This document shows positions 14,746 to 22,789 of a DNA stretch of 27,706 nucleotides, in pieces (position 1 is the first letter of the stretch; every line of letters begins with the position of its first letter). Source of the stretch: Cyclobacteriaceae bacterium (GTDB lineage: Bacteria > Bacteroidota > Bacteroidia > Cytophagales > Cyclobacteriaceae). A program made the position numbers and the translations under genes. The stretch spans positions 1 to 27,706 of the forward strand of contig JAKISE010000034.1 of assembly GCA_021648745.1 (NCBI GenBank). Direction: 5' to 3'. The notes under the pieces were generated by a model. It did not search any database. It saw nothing but the letters and a program-made list of their open reading frames with translations, and was not told the origin of the DNA.

Positions 14746-16005
14746 TTGATAAAATTCATACAATTTTCATTCCTATTCCTAGCTTCATTTTCTACGTATG
14801 CAAATTATTTGCTCATTCCAATGGATGATTCACAAACTAATCATCTTAAGGCCTATGGTATTACCTATTGGGTGCTCGAGCAAGAAGTTGAGGCCGATTG
14901 GTTATTAAATTATAGAGGAGGTTGTTTTATGATTAAGTTTCATACACGGATAGAGAACGAGCTTATTGTACGTGGGGTTTCATATGATGTAATTAGCGAT
15001 GCCAATGCCAATGGTATTTTGAGAGAAATTGCCAGTCCTTCTTCGAATATGGATGTAATGAAGTTGAATAAGTTTCCAAAAATTGCTGTGTACTCTCCCA
15101 AAAGTAAGCAGCCTTGGGATGATGCTGTTACCTTGGTGCTTACCTATGCAGAAATTCCTTACGATGTTATTTTTGATGAAGAAGTGATGACTGATGAACT
15201 GCCTACATACGATTGGCTCCACCTCCATCACGAAGATTTTACCGGGCAGTATGGTAAGTTTTGGGCCAATTATAGCAACCAACCTTGGTATATAGCCCAG
15301 CAGATGGAGTTCGAAGCTAATGCCAAAATATTTGGTTTCGAAAAAGTATCTGAGTTGAAATTGGCTGTGGCTAAGAAAATTAGAGATTACGTTACAGGGG
15401 GTGGGTTTTTATTTGCCATGTGTTCAGCAACTGATACCTACGATATTGCTTTGGCTGCTGATGGCCTTGATATTATTGAACGGATGTATGATGGAGATGG
15501 GGCTGACCCTTCGGCACAAAAAAAATTAGACTATACTAACACATTCGCTTTTAAAGACTTTGTTTTATCTCGAAATCCGCGAGAAATCGAGTTTTCTAAT
15601 ATCGATATGCAGTTTCGTGAACGAGGGTTAACACAACAAACTGATTTTTTTAAACTTTTTGAGTTTTCTGCTAAATGGGATCCTGTACCTACCATGCTAA
15701 CCCAAAACCATGTACATGTAATTAAGGGTTTTATGGGGCAAACTACTGCTTACCGAAAGCAATTGGTAAAATCAGAGGTGGTGATTATGGGCGAAACTAA
15801 ATCAACAGGAGAAGTTCGATATATTCATGGAATCTATGGTAAAGGCTTCTGGACTTTTTATGGAGGCCACGACCCCGAAGACTACCAGCATTTTGTTGGG
15901 GAGGAGCCTACTGATTTGAACCTGCATCCTAATTCACCAGGCTACCGCCTTATTCTGAACAATATTCTTTTTCCTGCTGCTAAAAAGAAGAAGCAGAAGA
16001 CTTAG
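14746..16005 (+). CDS. Secreted conserved Bacteroidota protein, often labelled 'asparagine synthetase B'
   Basis: 419 residues from TTG 14746; this start gives a signal peptide (MIKFIQFSFLFLASFSTYA). The mature N-terminus NYLLIPMDDSQTNHLKAYG, then ITYWVLEQEVEADWLLNYRG, is a signature I remember from Bacteroidota proteins annotated as asparagine synthetase B. I see neither the N-terminal Cys amidotransferase nor the ATP-pyrophosphatase motif of AsnB, so that label looks unsound. The middle has an alternating alpha/beta pattern with YDWLHLHHEDFTGQYG and IRDYVTGGGFLFAMCSATDTYDIAL, resembling the amidotransferase-like/DUF4159 flavodoxin-type fold. GEVRYIHGIYGKGFWTFYGGHDPED is near the end. A cofactor or substrate cannot be told. 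Transcribed alone, divergently from the permease. Confidence 0.75.
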   Translation: MIKFIQFSFLFLASFSTYANYLLIPMDDSQTNHLKAYGITYWVLEQEVEADWLLNYRGGCFMIKFHTRIENELIVRGVSYDVISDANANGILREIASPSSNMDVMKLNKFPKIAVYSPKSKQPWDDAVTLVLTYAEIPYDVIFDEEVMTDELPTYDWLHLHHEDFTGQYGKFWANYSNQPWYIAQQMEFEANAKIFGFEKVSELKLAVAKKIRDYVTGGGFLFAMCSATDTYDIALAADGLDIIERMYDGDGADPSAQKKLDYTNTFAFKDFVLSRNPREIEFSNIDMQFRERGLTQQTDFFKLFEFSAKWDPVPTMLTQNHVHVIKGFMGQTTAYRKQLVKSEVVIMGETKSTGEVRYIHGIYGKGFWTFYGGHDPEDYQHFVGEEPTDLNLHPNSPGYRLILNNILFPAAKKKKQKT

Positions 16006-16016
16006 GTTATTCGGTA

Positions 16017-16160
16017 CAAGCGGACGCTTGCACCAGTTGGGAACTCTAGGATAGTGTTGTGATTTTTTGGCTTGTGGTCTCGGAATGGAAGAAAGGGTGT
16101 TCTTCTACTTTCTTTTTTTATGCTGACGAAGAGCCTGCCCCGTTTTTTCGGGGAAGCATC
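16017..16160. repeat. REP-like palindrome cluster between convergent genes
   Basis: Perfect short palindromes: CAAGCG-GA-CGCTTG (16017-16030) and CCCCG-TTTTTT-CGGGG (16138-16153), the latter enclosed by ATGCT (16120-16124) and AGCAT (16155-16159). They lie between the convergent ends at 16005 and 16254. The stretch is richer in GC than its surroundings and resembles repetitive extragenic palindromes that I remember from Cytophagales genomes. No RAYT transposase is present in the window. Confidence 0.55.
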
Positions 16161-16253
16161 TTCTAAACCTAAGTGCACCAGAAAGAAGCTGTAACTCAAA
16201 GACCCTGAAACCTGCCGGAAGGCACAGTATTTAGGATTTTAAAAGCTGTACCC

Positions 16254-17378
16254 TTAATCAATGAGGTTAAATAATCTGCTCCATCTAATTTTGTCTGTAA
16301 ATCCACCATTCGGGTCGATTGACATCCAAATAAATAAGGCTTTACCTACAATATGGTCTGCCGGTACAAAGCCCCAAAATCTTGAGTCTAATGAGTTGTG
16401 CCGGTTATCACCCATCATAAAGTAATAATCTTGAGTAAAGGTGTAAGAGCTTATAGACTCGCCATCAATCTTTAAAGTGCCATTGGCAATATCAACTACA
16501 TCGTTACTTTCGTAAAACTGTATTACATAACCATATTTGGTTAATGTCTCCTCATTAATTTCAATGGTCATGCCTTCGGCTGGTATTACCATGGGTCCCC
16601 AAAAATCAGTATTCCAAGGGTATTTTGTGGCATCGGGATAAATCCTGCCCTCAGCTTGCCCTTCCTGTGATTTGGCTACATTAACACTGGTAATAAACGA
16701 TAGCTTCTCTAGCTCTTGTGCAGTTTTAGGCTCGGTAAATATCAAGTATCCTTCTCCCATTTGATATACTTCTGTAATATCATATTTATCAAAAAGACGT
16801 TGACTAAGATTTTCGCTGGTTTTAATAAAGTATTTATACTGCATTTCAGCAGGGTTTTCAACAGGCTCATCATTAATATATACCTGCATATCTTTCACCT
16901 CAATTTTATCGCCTGCAACTCCAACACATCTTTTAATATAATTGGTTTTTAAATCTACGGGGTATTCTAGTTCGGTGGGGTGGTTAAATACGACTACATC
17001 GTTTCGTTTTACACTCGAAAAACCTGGTAGCCTGTACTGAGGTAATTTTATCCAGTCGAGGTATGAGGGTATTTGGGTTCCCCAAATATATTGGTGGGTG
17101 AGCGGAATTTGCAAAGGTGTGGCTGCCGTTCTTGCTCCGTAATGCATTTTGCTTACAAACAGAAAATCACCTACAAGCAAAGATTTTTCCATAGATGGAG
17201 TAGGAATGGTAAATGCTTCCATAATTAGCCACCGAATAATTGTGGCTGCAATAACTGCAAAAACAATGGCATCAGTCCATTCTTTTATTTTAGACTTAGG
17301 TTTTTCGTCTTTTTTCTTTTTGAATTTAAGGAAGCTTAAAAAGCTTTTCTTATCATTATTTTCTGTTTCCATCTTCAA
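16254..17378 (-). CDS. lepB: Signal peptidase I, long Bacteroidota form
   Basis: 374 residues. It removes signal peptides from secreted proteins on the outer face of the inner membrane. After a basic cytoplasmic tail there is one membrane helix (about 34-54), then box B PTPSMEKSLLVGD with the nucleophile Ser62, box D NYIKRCVGVAGDKIEV with the general base Lys149, and box E MGDNRHNSLDSRFWGFVP. Between D and E is a large insertion of more than 100 residues, which is normal for Bacteroidota enzymes and makes them longer than the E. coli type. It is the last gene of the minus-strand parA-parB-DUF5683-dapB-lepB block; the 84-base gap to dapB leaves room for its own promoter. Confidence 0.96.
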   Translation of the reverse strand: MKMETENNDKKSFLSFLKFKKKKDEKPKSKIKEWTDAIVFAVIAATIIRWLIMEAFTIPTPSMEKSLLVGDFLFVSKMHYGARTAATPLQIPLTHQYIWGTQIPSYLDWIKLPQYRLPGFSSVKRNDVVVFNHPTELEYPVDLKTNYIKRCVGVAGDKIEVKDMQVYINDEPVENPAEMQYKYFIKTSENLSQRLFDKYDITEVYQMGEGYLIFTEPKTAQELEKLSFITSVNVAKSQEGQAEGRIYPDATKYPWNTDFWGPMVIPAEGMTIEINEETLTKYGYVIQFYESNDVVDIANGTLKIDGESISSYTFTQDYYFMMGDNRHNSLDSRFWGFVPADHIVGKALFIWMSIDPNGGFTDKIRWSRLFNLID

Positions 17379-17462
17379 TTTTTTAAGTTGAGTTTTTGAC
17401 CGTAAAAATTAAAACTCACAAAGGATGCTTTTATTATTCAATTTACAATGAATTGACTCTAC

Positions 17463-18179
17463 TTAAATAGTTAAAAAATCATTCATTGATAACATTCCCT
17501 TAGCTTTTGTTGTATACATCCACTCAGCTACTTTAAGCGCACCTTTGGCAAACCCTCTTCTAGAGTGGGCAATATGTGTTATACTAATTTTATCTATTTC
17601 TGATGAATAGGTAACGGTATGTGTACCTGAAACGTTAGGCTCACGCTTAGAAATAATACCAAGCTCAGCTGTATTAGTTGATGCATTATTTACCCATTTC
17701 TGTAAACTGCGTTCAGCCATAATAGGCTCGGCTAGGCTTATAGCTGTGCCACTGGGGCTATCTGTTTTCTCTGTATGATGAATTTCTTCAAGTTCAACAT
17801 CATAGGGCTGTTGCCCTAAAAGTTTTGCAGCGTATTCGTTTATTTTAAAGAATAGGTTTACACCAATACTGTAATTTGATGCATAAAAAAAGCTTCCACT
17901 AGTTTCAGCGCATTTATCTTCAATTTCTTTCCAATGGGCTAACCAACCGGTTGTTCCACTAACTACGGGTATGTTTTTACTCAAGCAAGTTTTAATGTTT
18001 TCTACTGCAATGGCTGGGTTACTAAACTCAATAACCACATTGGTATTTGAATTATTTAATTCGTCTAATTGTACATGATTATCGATATCTATTTTGTAGG
18101 AGATGCTATGACCGGCCTTAATGGCTAATTCTTCGATAGCAATACCCATTTTACCATACCCTACAAGTGCAATTTTCAT
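17463..18179 (-). CDS. dapB: 4-hydroxy-tetrahydrodipicolinate reductase
   Basis: 238 residues, slightly short as is usual in Bacteroidota. It reduces 4-hydroxy-tetrahydrodipicolinate with NAD(P)H in the diaminopimelate/lysine pathway, supplying the cell-wall precursor. The nucleotide-binding glycine loop VGYGKMG is at the N-terminus, GTTGW follows in the middle, ASNYSIGVNLFF leads to the catalytic signature EEIHHTEKTDSPSGTA (His-His pair and Lys). The gene starts one base after the stop of the DUF5683 gene, so they are cotranscribed. All key residues are present. Confidence 0.97.
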   Translation of the reverse strand: MKIALVGYGKMGIAIEELAIKAGHSISYKIDIDNHVQLDELNNSNTNVVIEFSNPAIAVENIKTCLSKNIPVVSGTTGWLAHWKEIEDKCAETSGSFFYASNYSIGVNLFFKINEYAAKLLGQQPYDVELEEIHHTEKTDSPSGTAISLAEPIMAERSLQKWVNNASTNTAELGIISKREPNVSGTHTVTYSSEIDKISITHIAHSRRGFAKGALKVAEWMYTTKAKGMLSMNDFLTI

Positions 18180-18180
18180 A

Positions 18181-18801
18181 TTAAAAGTTTAGAGAAAAAG
18201 TTAAGCCGGTTGAAAATGAATTATTGGGTGCAAATTGCATACTAGGGTTTATTTGTACAGAAAGGTCTTGGTTTACATCAAACTCAATTAAATGAGCATC
18301 TACATGCGCATCGGCAATTTGTAACATGTAAAATAAAACACCAAAAATGACCATCATATCTCTCGATCTTCTGTATTGGTCTCTACCACTTTTTAAGGTA
18401 GAAGAATCCAAATTGGTTTCGTTTTCAAACCCAGGCTGGTTGCCATTTGTTTCATAAAGCAAATTTTTCCTAAAAAATTGATATTGATCGTTATTCCAAT
18501 CTATTAAGTAGGCAAAGCCAGCAATTCCACCCCAAACAAGTGGAATTTTCCAGTACTTTCTATTATAAGTCTGGCCTAAACCAGGTACAGCGGCCGAATA
18601 CCAAGCTGCTTTGTTAGGGTCATGGCCTTCTGAAATCATATCAAAATTTTCAACAACCTCAGGCTCTGTGAGTGCTCTAAAACCAATAATACTATCTTGC
18701 TGATAGATAGGGCTTGGAGGTAATGTATCTTTTTTTGCCTCTTGTGCAAAGAGGAATGTAGGTATTCCTAATAATAGTAGCACAAGAAAAAATCGTATCA
18801 T
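18181..18801 (-). CDS. DUF5683 family envelope protein
   Basis: 206 residues with a signal peptide (MIRFFLVLLLLGIPTFLFAQ). The DUF5683 hallmark is KAAWYSAAVPGLGQTYNRKYWKIPLVWGG, followed by a hydrophobic segment (IAGFAYLIDW) and a second one at about 147-163 (MMVIFGVLFYMLQIADAHVDAHL). The last 40 residues alternate in a beta-strand pattern. The family is almost confined to Bacteroidota and its function is unknown; its fixed place after parB in these genomes, as I remember them, hints at a link with cell-cycle or envelope processes. The ATG overlaps the parB stop by four bases. Confidence 0.88.
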   Translation of the reverse strand: MIRFFLVLLLLGIPTFLFAQEAKKDTLPPSPIYQQDSIIGFRALTEPEVVENFDMISEGHDPNKAAWYSAAVPGLGQTYNRKYWKIPLVWGGIAGFAYLIDWNNDQYQFFRKNLLYETNGNQPGFENETNLDSSTLKSGRDQYRRSRDMMVIFGVLFYMLQIADAHVDAHLIEFDVNQDLSVQINPSMQFAPNNSFSTGLTFSLNF

Positions 18802-19697
18802 AGACTGATGTCTAGTATTTCTAATATTCTATTTAGGTCCTGAGTTGAAACAAATGGTATCTTTATTTCTCCCTTGTTTTTGTCATCAGCTTTAACCTGA
18901 ATTTTAGTCCCAAAATAGGAAGACAATTCAGACTGAAGCTTTTTAATTTCAGGACTCCTATTGGTCGAGTTTGTAGATGCCTTATCTGTACTTGAATCAT
19001 TCAATAACCGTACCATTTCTTCTGTTTTTCTAACAGAAAGCCCTTGTTGGATAATTTTTTTGAATACATCTAGTAAAACTTCAATATTTTCTATGCCAAT
19101 CAGAGCTCTGGCATGTCCCATTGATATTATTCCTTCCTGAATGCTTAATTGCACATCAGGAGGTAATTTAAGGAGCCTTAAATAATTGGTAACTGTGCTT
19201 CTTTTTTTACCAACACGGTCTCCTAATTCTTCTTGTTTTAAACCACATTCGGTAATTAACTGCTGATAGCTCAACGCAACTTCAATAGAGTTTAAATTTT
19301 CTCTCTGAATGTTTTCAATTAAGGCCATTTCCAGCATTTGCTGATCATTGGCCGTTCGAATATAAGCAGGAATGGTTGTTAATCCTGCTAGCTTAGAGGC
19401 TTGGAGCCTTCGTTCTCCCGAAATAAGTTGATAAGAATCGGTTGCTAACTTTCGAACAGTAATGGGTTGAATTATGCCTTGTGTTTTAATAGAGTCTTTT
19501 AATTCATTCAACGCCTGCTCATCAAAATGGGTTCTTGGTTGAAAAGGATTAACCTCAATATACTCCAAAGAAATATCGTTAATGCTATTAGTTGACGAAA
19601 CGGAGGCCTTTCTTGGCATTTTAGGCTGATTGATTGGAGAATCATTCAGTAAAGCTCCTAATCCTCTTCCTAGCGCATTTTTTCTTTTAGCACTCAT
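18798..19697 (-). CDS. parB: Chromosome partitioning protein ParB
   Basis: 299 residues. ParB binds parS sites near the origin, uses CTP to clamp and slide on DNA, and works with ParA. The N-terminal ParB/Srx domain shows ISLEYIEVNPFQPRTHFDEQAL and the CTP-binding LISGERRLQASKLAG (GERRxxA motif). The helix-turn-helix is around RVGKKRSTVTNYLRLLKLP, and the dimerisation domain is at the end (SSYFGTKIQVKADDKNKGEIKIPF). The start overlaps the parA stop by four bases. I found no parS palindrome (GTTxCACGTGxAAC type) in the window. Confidence 0.96.
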   Translation of the reverse strand: MSAKRKNALGRGLGALLNDSPINQPKMPRKASVSSTNSINDISLEYIEVNPFQPRTHFDEQALNELKDSIKTQGIIQPITVRKLATDSYQLISGERRLQASKLAGLTTIPAYIRTANDQQMLEMALIENIQRENLNSIEVALSYQQLITECGLKQEELGDRVGKKRSTVTNYLRLLKLPPDVQLSIQEGIISMGHARALIGIENIEVLLDVFKKIIQQGLSVRKTEEMVRLLNDSSTDKASTNSTNRSPEIKKLQSELSSYFGTKIQVKADDKNKGEIKIPFVSTQDLNRILEILDISL

Positions 19698-20461
19698 TCT
19701 TCGTTGTTTTCGATAATTTCTTTCGCAAGATTTAGGTAGCTAATGGCTCCTTTACTACCTGCATCGTGTTCTAATGCAGGTACTCCAAAACTTGGTGATT
19801 CTGATAATTTAATATTTCGAGGAATAATAGTATCGAAAACAATGTCTTGGAAATGAGTACGAACTTCTTCCACCACCTGGTTTGATAGCCGCAATCGAGT
19901 ATCATACATGGTAAGTAAAATGCCTTCAATAGTTAACTCTGGGTTTAAGCGAGATTGGATTATTTTGATAGTGTTTAAAAGCTTACCTAAACCCTCGAGT
20001 GCAAAATATTCACATTGTACGGGTATTAATAAGCTGTCGGCAGCCGTCATAGCGTTTATGGTAATTAACCCCAATGAAGGCGAACAATCTATGATAATAT
20101 AATCATAACTATCAATAATAGGAGCAAGGGCAACTTTCATTTTTTCCTCCCTATTTTCCAAATCAATCAATTCGATTTCTGCACCTACTAGGTCGATATT
20201 AGAAGGGATTAAATGCAGAAAATCTGTATTGGTTTCTAAAATGGCTTCTTCCACTGGAACACCATCTACCATGCACTCATAAATACTGGCTTCAATAGAT
20301 TTTGGGTCAATTCCAACACCAGAGGCACTGTTCGCTTGTGGGTCGGCATCAACTATTAGAGTTTTATATTCTAAAGCAGCCAAACTTGCAGCAAGATTTA
20401 TTGCTGTGGTGGTTTTTCCTACTCCTCCTTTTTGATTTGCTATTGCAATTACTTTTCCCAT
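19694..20461 (-). CDS. parA: Chromosome partitioning ATPase ParA (Soj)
   Basis: 255 residues. ParA dimerises on ATP, binds the nucleoid and drives ParB-bound origins apart. The deviant Walker A motif KGGVGKTTTAIN is at about residues 11-22, the switch/Walker A' region VDADPQANSASGVG follows, and Walker B is YDYIIIDCSPSLGLITINAM. Length and motifs match chromosomal rather than plasmid ParA. It is first in the parA-parB-DUF5683-dapB-lepB series; the promoter must lie in the 516-base region upstream, where I could not pick a convincing TTTG/TAnnTTTG pair. Confidence 0.97.
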   Translation of the reverse strand: MGKVIAIANQKGGVGKTTTAINLAASLAALEYKTLIVDADPQANSASGVGIDPKSIEASIYECMVDGVPVEEAILETNTDFLHLIPSNIDLVGAEIELIDLENREEKMKVALAPIIDSYDYIIIDCSPSLGLITINAMTAADSLLIPVQCEYFALEGLGKLLNTIKIIQSRLNPELTIEGILLTMYDTRLRLSNQVVEEVRTHFQDIVFDTIIPRNIKLSESPSFGVPALEHDAGSKGAISYLNLAKEIIENNEE

Positions 20462-20578
20462 AAAAAACCGTGTTGCCTATTCTGATTACTGTAAAAAATC
20501 AAGTCTAAGTATAAGGAGTATTGCATCCAAAAATTAGAATTGAAGCGTTGGCAAAGATATGAGAATATTTGATACATA

Positions 20579-20606
20579 AAATAACAAATAACAAATAACA
20601 AATAAA
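20579..20606. repeat. Short tandem repeat (AAATAAC)3-4
   Basis: Three perfect AAATAAC units (20579-20599) and a fourth with one change. It lies about 120 bases upstream of parA. Slippage could change the spacing of upstream elements, but there is no evidence for that. Confidence 0.8.
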
Positions 20607-20672
20607 ATGAGCTTCAAATAATACGCTCCTCGCCACGATACTATTGATTGATTTGTATAAAGAGGTTACAAA

Positions 20673-20710
20673 TTTTACTATTTTTTATTCCAAGCCTCAG
20701 AATAGTAAAA
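20673..20710. terminator. Hairpin of 10 perfect base pairs, possible terminator
   Basis: TTTTACTATT (20673-20682) and AATAGTAAAA (20701-20710) are exact complements with an 18-base loop; on the minus strand seven T precede the stem. It may isolate the parA operon from yidC, though there is no gene reading into it from the right. Confidence 0.3.
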
Positions 20711-20802
20711 AAATCCTTTGTGATTCCTTCATCTGCCTTCGCTGATTTTGTTTTAATGTTCTGCTTTCGCAATAATAAACTCAGGTTAGACACTAAAAGT
20801 CC

Positions 20803-20975
20803 TTAAACCCGAAATATGCAATAGAATTTCTATTAAGCCTTTAACTCACTTCAAATCAGTCGCTTTGCTTTGTTTGTGTTCTCACCATAGCGGTGCTATG
20901 CTTTCGAATCCAAACTGCCTGATTTATTGTGACTTAAAGCCGCATCACGAACCCTATCGCATAATTCGGGTTAAA
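20803..20975. repeat. Intergenic repeat family 2, copy 2, with terminal inverted arms
   Basis: The part 20852-20973 is homologous to 12491-12620. In addition the left flank 20803-20830 (begins TTAAACCCGAAATATGC) matches the reverse complement of the right end 20948-20975 (begins TTTAACCCGAATTATGC) at 21 of 28 positions, so this copy is bounded by imperfect inverted repeats. It ends two bases before the yidC stop codon. Confidence 0.75.
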
Positions 20976-20977
20976 AT

Positions 20978-22777
20978 TTATTTTTTCTTTGCTTTTTTCG
21001 CTTCTTCACTTGCTTTCATGGCATCTTCTAATTTAGCCATAAATTTGGATTTTTTCTTGCCGCCTTTCTTACGATTATCCTCTAGTACAGCTAATATCTT
21101 ATCCTCATCAATATACTGCTTAATTAAGGCTTGCTGCCCAAATGTAATTAGTGTTGATAAGAAATAATAATAACTTAATGCTGCCGGAAAACTGTTAAGC
21201 ACAAACATAAAGATAACCGGCATCATATAGCTCATGGTCTTCATAGGGCCTTGAACAGTACTCATTTGGTTATTGCTCCAGGTATAAAGAATGGTAGAGA
21301 TTGTCATTAAAATAACAAACAAACTTACATGAGTTCCATAAATCGGAATCTCAAAAGGTAGTGTCATTATAGAATCGTAGGTAGATAAATCATCCGCCCA
21401 TAAAAACGGTTGCTGGCGTAATTCAATGGAGCTTGGGAAAAAGCTAAACATCGCATACAAAATAGGCATTTGAAGCAGCATAGGCATGCACCCACTTAAT
21501 GGATTAACACCCACTTGTTGGTAAAGCTTCATTTGTTCTTGTTGAAACTTTTGTTGGTCATCACCTAATTTCGCTTTAATCTCGTCCAATTCAGGTTTTA
21601 ACACTTTCATTTTAGCCATAGATAAGTACGACTTATAGGAAAGTGGTGACAAGGCTAACTTAATAATTAATACCAATATAAAAATTATTAATCCGTAGCT
21701 AGCAATGTAATTATCTAACCAGTTAAAAATAGGAACAACCACCCACTTATTAATAAGGTCAATGCCTATAATGCCTAAGTACACATTCTCTTGGAACCCA
21801 GGTGCGACCTCTTTCATTATTTGGTAATTATTAGGGCCATAATAATAGGATAGCTCTAAATTACCATTAGTTAATGCTGTGTTTGCAATGCTTAAAGAAG
21901 CCGTTGCTGTCTTGTCAATAATTAAGCTGTTTTCATCTGCTTCTGTAGTTAAATTTCCATTCTCAAATCCTTTAGGTGCAATAACCGAAGCACTAAAAAA
22001 GTGCTGTTTAAAATTAACCCAACTTAAATTGCTCACCGATTCGTTCTCAATATCTGTGCTTCTTTCACTTAGTTCATCAAAATTATCATCTGGTTGATAG
22101 TAAGTAATAGTTGATTTAACTCTAGAAGTAGTTACATCTTTTTCTGTCGCTTTTAAGTCGCTTTTCCAATTTAGGGTTAAGCCATTAGAAAGAATGCCTT
22201 GCATTCCATTGGCTTCAACTCTATAGTCAATTTTAAAACCACTTGTTTTAGGAATAAAATAGTGTTGCTTTAAAGTGCCACCAGTTTCATTTGTCAGTGT
22301 AAATGTTATTTGAATGGTGTCGTTAACTTCTTTTTGATCTACAGTGTAGAATAAGCCATATAGGTTTACCTCTCTGCCATTTTGCCTTGCAATTAATTTT
22401 TGAACTCTACTATTGGCATCTACTAAAATAAGTGGCTCCTGAGTGTAAGTTTTATAGCCTTTTAACTCTACCTCTTCAATTACCCCGCCTTTGGTATTAA
22501 AAACTAATCTTAAGTCTGTGTTTTCAACAGTAATTAACTGAGATGTTCCTTTTGCAGCTGCTGCTAAATCTCCATACTGTTGTTGATTTAAAATTTGCTG
22601 TACAGAATCTGGTAATGCAGATGCCTCATTTAGTTGGGCAGGTTGCCGTTCTGTTACTGCTTGCTCAGTGGTTTGTATAGGTTGCTCAACCAATTCCGGT
22701 GGTCCACCATAAAAATAAAAGTAACCCATTACCATAAGGCTTATCAGTAATAGGCCAGTTGCTTGATTTTTATCCAT
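20978..22777 (-). CDS. yidC: Membrane protein insertase YidC
   Basis: 599 residues, the normal size for the Gram-negative form. It inserts and folds inner-membrane proteins, alone or with SecYEG. TM1 is at the N-terminus (ATGLLLISLMVMGYFYFYG), a periplasmic beta-sandwich domain of more than 300 residues follows, and the C-terminal insertase core starts near WVVVPIFNWLDNYIASYGLIIFILVL, with MAKMKVLKPELDEIKAKLG (cytoplasmic helical hairpin), NPLSGCMPMLLQMPILYAMF, and the remaining helices. The tail is very basic (KKGGKKKSKF), suited to ribosome contact. It lies 12 bases after the pyrG stop and is probably cotranscribed with it. Confidence 0.97.
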   Translation of the reverse strand: MDKNQATGLLLISLMVMGYFYFYGGPPELVEQPIQTTEQAVTERQPAQLNEASALPDSVQQILNQQQYGDLAAAAKGTSQLITVENTDLRLVFNTKGGVIEEVELKGYKTYTQEPLILVDANSRVQKLIARQNGREVNLYGLFYTVDQKEVNDTIQITFTLTNETGGTLKQHYFIPKTSGFKIDYRVEANGMQGILSNGLTLNWKSDLKATEKDVTTSRVKSTITYYQPDDNFDELSERSTDIENESVSNLSWVNFKQHFFSASVIAPKGFENGNLTTEADENSLIIDKTATASLSIANTALTNGNLELSYYYGPNNYQIMKEVAPGFQENVYLGIIGIDLINKWVVVPIFNWLDNYIASYGLIIFILVLIIKLALSPLSYKSYLSMAKMKVLKPELDEIKAKLGDDQQKFQQEQMKLYQQVGVNPLSGCMPMLLQMPILYAMFSFFPSSIELRQQPFLWADDLSTYDSIMTLPFEIPIYGTHVSLFVILMTISTILYTWSNNQMSTVQGPMKTMSYMMPVIFMFVLNSFPAALSYYYFLSTLITFGQQALIKQYIDEDKILAVLEDNRKKGGKKKSKFMAKLEDAMKASEEAKKAKKK

Positions 22778-22789
22778 TATTAATTTTAC

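Larger units (their letters stand above)
20462..20977. other. 516-base intergenic region between yidC and parA
   Basis: No coding frame is convincing. It holds a 7-bp tandem repeat (20579-20606), a perfect 10-bp-stem hairpin (20673-20710), and the second copy of intergenic repeat family 2 with its terminal inverted arms (20803-20975). The parA promoter should be in the first 100 or so bases. Confidence 0.8.

Noticed and set aside
16002..16199. 65-codon open frame on the minus strand
   Set aside because: It covers REP-like palindromes, has no domain or proper start context, and overlaps the end of the secreted-protein gene.
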